Part shown: positions 1 through 5,462 of the stretch, in pieces
How the letters are laid out: the number at the start of each line of letters is the position of its first letter
Numbering within the stretch: the first letter of the stretch is position 1
NCBI GenBank assembly: GCA_964600645.1
Contig: CAZRJL010000014.1
Span: 1-19,798, forward strand
Origin: UBA12151 sp964600645
GTDB taxonomy: Bacteria; Patescibacteriota; Minisyncoccia; Moranbacterales; UBA9337
Reading direction: 5' to 3'
Length of the DNA stretch: 19,798 bases
Made by a program: the position numbers and the translations under genes
Notes under the pieces: model-generated
What the model saw: the letters and a program-made list of their open reading frames with translations, nothing else
Told to the model about the DNA's origin: nothing
Databases searched by the model: none

Positions 1-138
1 TATATCCAGTTTTTTGGCAATATCACTCAGTGAAACGCCCAAATAACCATCTTCGGAAAAAAACTGGCGAGCAGTGTCAATAATGTATTTCTTGGTGTCC
101 TGAATGACGCCTTCCGGTTGCTTGGCGATTGTTTTCAT
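1..138 (-). CDS. TetR-family transcriptional regulator, N-terminal part (cut by window edge)
   Basis: Reading the minus strand from an ATG at 138 gives 46 residues that run off the window edge. They include TKKYIIDTARQFFSEDGY followed by LGVSLSDIAKKLDI. This is the typical TetR N-terminal helix-turn-helix: a first helix ending in F-x-E-x-G-Y, then T/S-x-x-D-I-A-x-x-L. The ligand-binding C-terminal part is outside the window, so no inducer or target pathway can be proposed. The upstream region carries a consensus-like promoter and a perfect inverted repeat just before the gene, which suggests autorepression. Base composition is like the host genes at the other end of the window rather than the phage-like block. 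The family call is firm; the specific role is unknown. Confidence 0.85.
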   Translation of the reverse strand, partial: MKTIAKQPEGVIQDTKKYIIDTARQFFSEDGYLGVSLSDIAKKLDI

Positions 139-162
139 ACTTTCTTGGTTACTTCTTATTTA

Positions 163-178
163 CTTACCGATAGGTAAG
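163..178. promoter_or_regulatory. Palindromic operator for the TetR-family regulator
   Basis: CTTACC-GATA-GGTAAG is a perfect 6+6 inverted repeat with a 4-base centre. It lies between the predicted -10 box and the start codon of the TetR-family gene, about where transcription would begin. Its size and placement fit an autoregulatory TetR-type operator. Binding is inferred from position and symmetry only. Confidence 0.65.
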
Positions 179-186
179 CTACTTTC

Positions 187-215
187 AGTATGCCCCAGGA
201 GTAATTATTTGTCAA
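187..215 (-). promoter_or_regulatory. Promoter of the TetR-family gene
   Basis: On the minus strand there is a perfect -35 box TTGACA (215..210), a 17-base spacer and a -10 box CATACT (192..187), which matches TATAAT at 4 of 6 positions. The predicted start of transcription falls at the edge of the palindromic operator at 163-178, so bound repressor would block RNA polymerase. A 10-base direct repeat (CTACTTTCAG at 179-188 and 228-237) brackets the promoter. Confidence 0.65.
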
Positions 216-254
216 TAAGTACTATATCTACTTTCAGGGCCACAGCAAAAATAA

Positions 255-290
255 CAAAAGAAATCTCCGATTTAACAGAGATTTCTTTTG
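255..290 (-). terminator. Intrinsic terminator upstream of the TetR-family gene
   Basis: There is a perfect 13-base-pair stem, CAAAAGAAATCTC paired with GAGATTTCTTTTG, with a 10-base loop. On the minus strand it is followed by TTATTTTTG, a reasonable U-tract. It would stop minus-strand transcripts arriving from the phage-like block before they reach the TetR-family promoter. On the plus strand the T-rich stretch starts only after several other bases, so the minus-strand reading is preferred. Confidence 0.7.
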
Positions 291-380
291 GGCTTGTATT
301 TGATTTATTTTTTGGATTTTACTCCTGCAAAATGACTACAAAGAAAGGCGCGCACTCCGAGGAGTATTTTCTTTGCAGAA

Positions 381-396
381 CGTTCCTATCGGAATG
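381..396. promoter_or_regulatory. Second operator-like palindrome
   Basis: CGTTCC-TATC-GGAATG is an inverted repeat with 5 of 6 pairs. Read on the minus strand it matches the 163-178 operator at 12 of 16 positions and shares the central CCGATAGG. It could be a weaker second site for the same TetR-family regulator. No promoter was recognised next to it, so this is tentative. Confidence 0.3.
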
Positions 397-627
397 AGAA
401 TTGCTATGTGATCGACATCATGAATATGTTTTAATGGAGTTAAAAATTATATTTTCCCTGGATGTTCAGTCTCTGTCGACCCCCTCTCGCATTTCTCCCC
501 TCAAATACTCCGAGCAAAGACCTGATTATATTTCCAAGAATCTTAATCGGCTGAAACAATTATATCTCGGAGCGGGATAAGTTACGGTAAAAATCCGGTA
601 AAGATTCCGTCAATTTTGCAGGGTGTC

Positions 628-843
628 TCAAAAATCGATATTTTTCATCTTTTTGAAAAAACCGCGCCGGGTGCGCGACGCCACTTTCCACCAGTTGATT
701 ATCCGTCCGTTTTTTATTTCTATCACCACCCGGCCGAATCCTTCCTCTTCGACCGATCCGATATCCTTATCGATTTCCGAAAGAAGCAGGTCGCGCTCCC
801 GCTCTTCGGATATGTTATCTTTTTGTTCATTTGTTCGGTTCAT
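628..843 (-). CDS. Small DUF2292-like protein, last gene of the phage-like block
   Basis: The product is 71 residues with a charged N-terminal half and a C-terminal stretch G-R-V-V-I-E-I-K-N-G-R-I-I-N. That beta-strand-and-turn pattern ending in a basic tail resembles the small DUF2292 family (GxVxIxIxxGKI), which is of unknown function. The ATG overlaps the end of the large terminase gene by 17 bases, so translation is probably coupled. It is the last recognisable gene of the block; a portal gene would normally follow the terminase and is absent. The reading frame looks real because of the overlap and the family-like motif, but the family match is from memory of the motif. Confidence 0.6.
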   Translation of the reverse strand: MNRTNEQKDNISEERERDLLLSEIDKDIGSVEEEGFGRVVIEIKNGRIINWWKVASRTRRGFFKKMKNIDF

Positions 844-2368
844 ATTTCAGTCGTTTTTTAAAAGCGATATGCCAATAAATGAGCGCATGCCAAGCGTGGT
901 CCGCGCCGGTTGTCGATTCCCATTCCCTTTTCTCCTGGCCGTATTGATTGGTAACAGTCCGGGCGTACATTGTCTGGGCATGGTCTATCAGCATGCGAAA
1001 TGTCGCGTTATCCGGCTTCATGGCAAATTTGATTTCTCCCCGGCGCAGCGAGGAAATGGTGTCGTCAATAATACGGTTTCTGGAAGTCAGCACCTTTATT
1101 TCTTCCTCAAAAACTTTGCTATCTTCCTCTTTGTCGTCATTCCAGCGGATCACTTCCAGCATTTTCGGATCATCTTTATAGAAATTCACATATACGCGAA
1201 ACGGGAATTGGCGAGCCAGACGCAAAGCTTCTTCCGTCCATGGCATAGCATCAATAACGCATACGCGCACGTCATAGAACTGAATGAGCTCGGCCATGTA
1301 TTCCCAACGCGTTTTGTTCGGCCGATCTTTGATCTTGCCGATCCAAAATATTCCCTTGGCATTGCCGATTACGATATGGTTTTCATCTCCGGTATCCGCG
1401 CCCATTACATTCCAACCGGACGTCTCAACTTCTTCGCTGGTAATGTTGCGGACAAATAAACTTTGCGGAATCCTTTGGTCGGCAGCGATATAGGGCAGTC
1501 CCAAGACGAAATTATAGAAGTATTGCTGGTCTTCCGAGTTGGCTTCTTCGTCGAGAAGATCAGCCGCGCTGCGCCATGGACAAATCATCTGACTGATCCA
1601 ATATCCGCTTATTGGTTCTCCTGGATACCGGGCTTCCCACCATCCGGTGTCATTGACGTGCCGCGAGGTGATCTCACCATGGCATTTCTGGCAAACATAA
1701 ATCTTGCGCTCCCGGTCGACATTCTTCTCCCAATCCATATGCTGCTCGTAATCGCAGTGCGGGCAGTTGAATCGCCAGTGTTTTTGATCGGACTGTCCGA
1801 ACAATCGGTCGATCCCCACATCCGGCATGGTTGGCGTAGAAAAATAATGCTGGCTTCTTATTTTGGAAAAACCCATCCGGCTCGTATAATCGCGGATGAC
1901 TTCAGGTTTGGATTTGTCGAGCTCGTCGTGGATGTTTCTGTCCGAAGTAAGCATAATAGCTTCTTTTTCCGTGTACGTTCCTTTGAAAAACAGGAACGAT
2001 TTTCCAATCTGTTTCTGCTCCACCGAATCCACATCTCTTCCGCTTACACCTTTCATAACACAGGCATTCACTTTTATGATCCGGTTCACCTTGCTTTTCA
2101 CGAATTCGGCCACGTCATCCACCGTCGGAAGAGTATAAATCTGGTTGATTCCCCAAAACCTCGCCCCGTGAATCGCCCGCAAGATTTCCATCGTGCTGGC
2201 TCCGATCTGCGAGCCCTTACGGATAACCTGAATCGGCGTGCGGTCGGAATAAATATCCAGCATAAAGCGATGATTCTCGAATTCGATCGGATCGCCGCTC
2301 TCGCTTTTGATTTTATTTTCCCCGATCCAGTAGAGAATGCTATTTTTTTGATTTTCCTTTTCTTTCAT
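827..2368 (-). CDS. Phage terminase large subunit, GpA type
   Basis: This is the ATP-driven DNA-packaging motor and nuclease of tailed phages. The 513-residue product has a Walker A-like loop KGSQIGAST (residues 51-59) and a Walker B IHDELD (146-151). A four-cysteine zinc site follows (CPHC at 202-205 and CQKC at 226-229), then a C-terminal RNase H-like nuclease half with acidic stretches (GADTGDEN, CVIDAMPW). Loop type, cysteine pairs and order fit the lambda GpA family. I chose the ATG at 2368 because AAGG sits six bases before it; an in-frame ATG at 2392 is possible. The gene overlaps the small subunit gene by 29 bases. No portal or head gene follows. Confidence 0.93.
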   Translation of the reverse strand: MKEKENQKNSILYWIGENKIKSESGDPIEFENHRFMLDIYSDRTPIQVIRKGSQIGASTMEILRAIHGARFWGINQIYTLPTVDDVAEFVKSKVNRIIKVNACVMKGVSGRDVDSVEQKQIGKSFLFFKGTYTEKEAIMLTSDRNIHDELDKSKPEVIRDYTSRMGFSKIRSQHYFSTPTMPDVGIDRLFGQSDQKHWRFNCPHCDYEQHMDWEKNVDRERKIYVCQKCHGEITSRHVNDTGWWEARYPGEPISGYWISQMICPWRSAADLLDEEANSEDQQYFYNFVLGLPYIAADQRIPQSLFVRNITSEEVETSGWNVMGADTGDENHIVIGNAKGIFWIGKIKDRPNKTRWEYMAELIQFYDVRVCVIDAMPWTEEALRLARQFPFRVYVNFYKDDPKMLEVIRWNDDKEEDSKVFEEEIKVLTSRNRIIDDTISSLRRGEIKFAMKPDNATFRMLIDHAQTMYARTVTNQYGQEKREWESTTGADHAWHALIYWHIAFKKRLKYEPNK

Positions 2369-2903
2369 AAAAAGCCTTGATAGTGTCATCAATCTCCTTG
2401 CCCAGCGCTTCCTCTTCCGGAGTCGGCGGCGTTTGTTCGTCTTCGTTGATGCTCAATTCGTGTTTGCCGAGAGATTCTCCCATTTCGGTACGGAACATTT
2501 CCCATAACTTTTTTATCTCGTCGACTGTCGCCCCTTCACCATTTTTCATCTGTTTCTTGAGTGCCTGAAGCTTTTCCCAAAAAATTTCGCCGATGAGAAA
2601 TACCTTCTTTTCTTTTATTTCCTGAGCTTTCTTCCTAAGCCCTACAAGGTCTTCGGTTAGTTTCAGGTCTTTTCGTTCGACCCAACGAAATTTCTTTGAC
2701 CAATTTTCTATACTCGTATCGCTCGGTTTTTTCCCAAGTCTGTCGGCAAATTCCACCCAACTTTCACCCAAGTTTTGCCCAACCCTGTCCCAGAGGTTCA
2801 ATGTCTTTCGGATACTGCCGGCTTCGCAATATAAAAGCCAAGCGGTGTACTGCTGCTCAGTTTCTTTCGGCATTTTGCAAGTTGTAAGATTTGGTCTGTT
2901 CAT
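2340..2903 (-). CDS. Phage terminase small subunit
   Basis: The product is about 187 residues, directly upstream of and overlapping the large terminase gene, which is the usual place for the DNA-recognition subunit. The N-terminal part (ETEQQYTAWLLYCEAGSIRKTL) reads as a helix-turn-helix of the TerS kind. The middle is charged and helical, as expected for oligomerisation, and the C-terminus is acidic then basic. The start is uncertain: ATG codons occur at 2951, 2903 and 2873. The one at 2951 lies inside a tandem repeat, so 2903 is preferred. The call rests mainly on gene order plus the helix-turn-helix pattern. The two repeats just upstream may be its binding site. Confidence 0.75.
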   Translation of the reverse strand: MNRPNLTTCKMPKETEQQYTAWLLYCEAGSIRKTLNLWDRVGQNLGESWVEFADRLGKKPSDTSIENWSKKFRWVERKDLKLTEDLVGLRKKAQEIKEKKVFLIGEIFWEKLQALKKQMKNGEGATVDEIKKLWEMFRTEMGESLGKHELSINEDEQTPPTPEEEALGKEIDDTIKAFYERKGKSKK

Positions 2904-2914
2904 AATAAGCCGGA

Positions 2915-2970
2915 GACCATGGTAAACCCCGGTCGGTTGACCAGGGACCATAGTGAACCCCGGTGGTTTA
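2915..2970. repeat. Tandem 31-base repeat upstream of the small terminase gene
   Basis: Two units begin at 2915 and 2946, each starting GACCAT, then RGTRAACCCCGGT and GGTT. They match at most positions over about 24 bases. They lie between the stop codon of the ParB-domain methyltransferase and the small terminase gene. TerS proteins commonly bind repeats close to their own gene (cos or pac sites), so these may be packaging-recognition sites. They could also be operators. No bound factor can be shown from sequence. Confidence 0.55.
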
Positions 2971-4239
2971 GCTTTTTAATTTCACTTTTTTCCAGCGATT
3001 GCGGATAACGTCGCACCAGCACGGATCAAGTTCCAGAAGATAACAGACCCGTCCCAATTTATTGGCGGCGAAAAGCGTGCTGCCGGATCCGCCGAAAAAA
3101 TCGACCACGATGTTTCCGATTTTACTTGAATTTTTGACGGCCCGCATAATGAGCCATTCCGGTTTTTCGGTCGGATGCGCCATTTTGGTAACGGCCTTCC
3201 TCGGCATTTCCCACACATCGCTTTCGTTGTTGTCGCCATAGAAAAAATGTCGTTCTCCTTTTTTCCAGCCGTACATAATCGGCTGAGCCTTAGTCTTACT
3301 TTTGCTTCTCTTAGCTTTCATGATCTGTTCATACTGTTTTTTGTAATCGCCCCAACCGATGGAAAAGGACGGCTTCACCCAGACCAGGGTCGATGAGAAT
3401 TCAAAGCCGGAATTGAGCATTTCGTAGTACCAAAGCGAATAGCTTGTATATCCGGTGCAAACATAAATGACGGCGCCGGGCTTCAGAATTTCATGATAAT
3501 TGGCGAATACTTTCTCACTGAACGCTTCGAAGTCCTCCTGGCTCTGTTGATCTCCCAAAATCCTGCCCTGCTCGGTCGGGAATTTGCCTTTCTTTTCATG
3601 ACTGACATGATCCACATTGTATGGCGGATCGGTAAAAACCATATCGGCTTTTATCGCCCCCATCAGTTTTTTTACATCTTCGATTTTCGTCGCATCCCCG
3701 CACATAAGGCGATGCTTTCCGAGCTTGTATATTTCGCCGTATTTCGATTCCGGCTTTTTTATTTCCTCGTATTCCTCTTCGACCGTTTTTTCTTCCGCAT
3801 CCGGTTCGTCGAGCATCTGGCTGTCCAGAAGATTACTGATCTCCACTTCATTGAAACCGGTAACTGTCAGATCGAAATCGGAATGATTCAGTTCCATCAT
3901 AAGGTCGGCCAGTTTCTCGTCGTTCCAATCGCGCCGCTCGGCGATCTTATTTAAGGCCAAGCTTAATGCTTTCTCTTCTTTCTCGTCCAAATTTACCGAA
4001 TCGATATTTTCTTTCGGTATCGTTTCCCAACCCATCTCTTTCAAAACCATAACGGTCATATTTCCTCCGACGATGAAATTCTCGCGACCTTTATGCGTGT
4101 TGACTGTTATCAGCCCGCGAAGTCCGAATCTCTCGATCGATCGCTTCAGAACGTCGATATCCCCTTGTTTTATTTCCCGCGGATTATATGACGGATATTT
4201 GAGTTCCGAAATTTTTATTGCTTTTTCATTTTTACCCAT
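2968..4239 (-). CDS. ParB-like nuclease domain fused to N4-cytosine/N6-adenine DNA methyltransferase
   Basis: The 423-residue product joins two domains. Residues about 8-105 form a ParB/Srx-like N-terminal domain (YPSYNPREIK..., FIVGGNMTVMVLKEMGW). Residues about 165-423 form an exocyclic amino-group DNA methyltransferase, with DPPY at 204-207 and the SAM-binding DFFGGSGST at 380-388. HPTEKP at 355-360 is also typical. Motif IV precedes motif I, the beta-class order. Such fusions are common in phages and mobile elements and usually lack a partner restriction enzyme, so a role in protecting phage DNA is likely. The start overlaps the preceding small gene by 25 bases. The target sequence and modified base cannot be read from the protein. 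Confidence 0.93.
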   Translation of the reverse strand: MGKNEKAIKISELKYPSYNPREIKQGDIDVLKRSIERFGLRGLITVNTHKGRENFIVGGNMTVMVLKEMGWETIPKENIDSVNLDEKEEKALSLALNKIAERRDWNDEKLADLMMELNHSDFDLTVTGFNEVEISNLLDSQMLDEPDAEEKTVEEEYEEIKKPESKYGEIYKLGKHRLMCGDATKIEDVKKLMGAIKADMVFTDPPYNVDHVSHEKKGKFPTEQGRILGDQQSQEDFEAFSEKVFANYHEILKPGAVIYVCTGYTSYSLWYYEMLNSGFEFSSTLVWVKPSFSIGWGDYKKQYEQIMKAKRSKSKTKAQPIMYGWKKGERHFFYGDNNESDVWEMPRKAVTKMAHPTEKPEWLIMRAVKNSSKIGNIVVDFFGGSGSTLFAANKLGRVCYLLELDPCWCDVIRNRWKKVKLKS

Positions 4240-4448
4240 AAACGTTTGAAGAATAGTTTGATGCGAATTCTCAATTTGGTCCGCCTCGGCAAAGTTATGA
4301 CCCGCCTGGCGATATTTTCTCTCTCCATCATTCCGATGCGCCGCCTTTTTTCTTCCAGCAGCAAATCGGAAGAAATCTCCAAGTTTTCTAAGGAATCATT
4401 CAGCTTGGGCGGACGAAGTTTTCTCCGGTAGAATTTTGGCTCTGACAT
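4215..4448 (-). CDS. Small basic protein of unknown function
   Basis: The product is 77 residues, strongly basic, with a helical centre (LLLEEKRRRIGMMERENIARR) and a C-terminus rich in R, K and aromatic residues. I do not recognise a family. It overlaps the upstream coiled-coil gene by 53 bases and the downstream methyltransferase gene by 25 bases, which fits a compact phage operon. The large overlap leaves the first codons uncertain, since an internal start would shorten it. Its charge would suit nucleic-acid binding, but that is only a guess. Confidence 0.5.
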   Translation of the reverse strand: MSEPKFYRRKLRPPKLNDSLENLEISSDLLLEEKRRRIGMMERENIARRVITLPRRTKLRIRIKLFFKRLWVKMKKQ

Positions 4449-4692
4449 ATTCTTCTTCGATTAATTTTTTTGTTGTTAAAATGGCGTGTTCGACTTTTTC
4501 GATCCGCTCCCCGAATTCAGCCGTCACTTCTTTTTTTGTTTTCTGTCCGTCAAGGCTGAACGGGTTGAGACGCGGAACAATCACGTCATCGTCTTTGCGA
4601 CCTTCCAGATTGCGAATGGCAATCTCGAGCCGCAATTTTTCTTCAAGCAGTGAGTCGTGAATCGACTCCAAAGTTTCCAGTCTCGTTTTCAT
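4396..4692 (-). CDS. Small coiled-coil protein of unknown function
   Basis: The product is 98 residues. Heptad-like helices fill residues 1-30 (LETLESIHDSLLEEKLRLEI) and about 60-85 (IEKVEHAILTTKKLIEEE), separated by a loop containing VPRLNPFSL. No enzyme motif is seen. The ATG overlaps the stop of the upstream nuclease-like gene by 4 bases (ATGA), a clear sign of translational coupling. I do not recognise the family. Position and form fit a small structural or accessory phage protein. Confidence 0.6.
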   Translation of the reverse strand: MKTRLETLESIHDSLLEEKLRLEIAIRNLEGRKDDDVIVPRLNPFSLDGQKTKKEVTAEFGERIEKVEHAILTTKKLIEEEYVRAKILPEKTSSAQAE

Positions 4693-4994
4693 ATGATTGA
4701 GATTTCGAACTTAGTTATTTTCTCGTTCCACCGCCAGTATTCTTTTGTTGTGCCCGGCGGTTTGGGAAAAGCGAACATCCTTTCCTGATCGGATCTGGAT
4801 CGGGAACTGAAGCGTTCCGTACTGACTTGGATGAAGCGGATTTCTTTCTTGCCGACCGCCACCAGATCCCAGCACCCGAAAAGATCCTGGGGCTGAAATT
4901 TGGCACGGCGCGCTTTTTCGATCCAGTAGCCTTCCTGCGAAATGATGTCCTGCGCTTTTTGCTCGATCAGTTTTCCCTTTTGTGTTCGATTCAT
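4689..4994 (-). CDS. PD-(D/E)XK-type nuclease-like protein
   Basis: The product is 101 residues from the ATG at 4994. It begins RTQKGKLIEQKAQDIISQEGY, with the conserved early glutamate, and then has the core DLFGCWDLVAVGKKEIRFIQV. This E, then D(L/I)xGxxDL, then (R)FIQV pattern resembles small restriction-endonuclease-fold proteins of phages, where the final lysine motif is often replaced (here Q-V-S). A resolvase or end-processing role is possible. An in-frame start at 5153 would overlap the upstream KH gene by 92 bases and adds an unlikely N-terminus, so I rejected it. The fold assignment is moderate, and activity is not shown. Confidence 0.6.
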   Translation of the reverse strand: MNRTQKGKLIEQKAQDIISQEGYWIEKARRAKFQPQDLFGCWDLVAVGKKEIRFIQVSTERFSSRSRSDQERMFAFPKPPGTTKEYWRWNEKITKFEISII

Positions 4995-5061
4995 AATTAT
5001 TTGCGAATGGCGAATTTTGTTTATTTGTTCCGCCCGTAGCGGCATTGCCGCCGTTTTTGTA

Positions 5062-5343
5062 TTAAAGTGAGGCCGATAAAGGTCTCTCGCTGCGCGGCAA
5101 ATCCGGCACGTCAAGCCGGACACTGACCCGGGCTTTGCTCCTGCGACCGACAAGATTCATGACCGAGCGAATCGCTTTTATCGCGCGTCCGTCTTTCCCG
5201 ATCACGATTCCGGCATCGCTTTGGTCAAGCTTCACCGAAAGGAGCACCCCCATCTCATCGACATGCCTTGAAACCTCTATTTTTTCCGGATAGGTAACGA
5301 TGGCACGAAGGATTTCCTCCAATAAACTTTGATCCTGTTCCAT
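5062..5343 (-). CDS. KhpA-like KH-domain RNA-binding protein
   Basis: The 93-residue product has the layout of the small single-KH KhpA family. A helical N-terminus (LLEEILRAIVTYPE) is followed by a beta strand (VLLSVKLD) and the nucleic-acid-binding loop GIVIGKDG (45-52, GKDG signature). The next helix is RAIKAIRSVMN, then a strand ARVSVRLDV. KhpA normally binds RNA with KhpB and is encoded near rpsP, rimM and trmD on the chromosome. Here it lies between phage-like methyltransferase and nuclease genes, so it is probably a phage-borne extra copy. About 110 bases with small hairpins separate it from the upstream methyltransferase. The domain call is strong; its role in the phage is unknown. 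Confidence 0.85.
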   Translation of the reverse strand: MEQDQSLLEEILRAIVTYPEKIEVSRHVDEMGVLLSVKLDQSDAGIVIGKDGRAIKAIRSVMNLVGRRSKARVSVRLDVPDLPRSERPLSASL

Positions 5344-5382
5344 AGAGTTTAATTTTTCTTTATTATTTTTTTATCTTTTCAC

Positions 5383-5462
5383 TGCCTGTCGACCGCAGGC
5401 AAAGATACGGCTTGGCCGCATCTGAAGAATCGGGACATTCCGTTCCGAACGCCTCAGGCGTT
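5383..5462 (-). promoter_or_regulatory. Three small hairpins between the cytosine methyltransferase and the KH gene
   Basis: In the minus-strand RNA three stem-loops follow one another. AACGCC-TGA-GGCGTT (5462-5448) has the methyltransferase stop codon as its loop. GATGCGGC-CAA-GCCGTATC (5422-5404) contains one G-U pair. TGCCTG-(7)-CAGGCA (5401-5383) is third. None is followed by a U-tract; an A-rich leader continues into the KH gene. They are not clear terminators and may stabilise or process the mRNA. Confidence 0.4.

Larger units (their letters stand above)
139..627. other. 489-base gene-free region between the TetR-family gene and the phage-like block
   Basis: I see no convincing protein or RNA gene here; the open frames lack family features. 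The region holds the TetR promoter and operator (163-215), a strong hairpin terminator (255-290), a second operator-like palindrome (381-396) and a small palindrome ACTCC-GA-GGAGT (354-365). The motif CTCCGAG recurs at 509-515 and, inverted, at 567-573. This is one end of the phage-like cassette, where an attachment site would be expected, but I found no sequence shared with the other flank (9235-9403). Confidence 0.5.

Noticed and set aside
139..627. Attachment site shared with the other end of the phage-like block
   Set aside because: Reading this region against 9235-9403 by eye gave no direct repeat of useful length, and no tRNA gene is at either end.
623..2380. Long plus-strand open frames opposite the terminase genes
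   Set aside because: They are antisense shadows: their products lack recognisable motifs, while the minus-strand frames carry clear terminase signatures.
4995..5153. Longer start for the PD-(D/E)XK-like gene
   Set aside because: It would overlap the KH gene by 92 bases and adds an N-terminus without family features; the ATG at 4994 gives the expected beginning.
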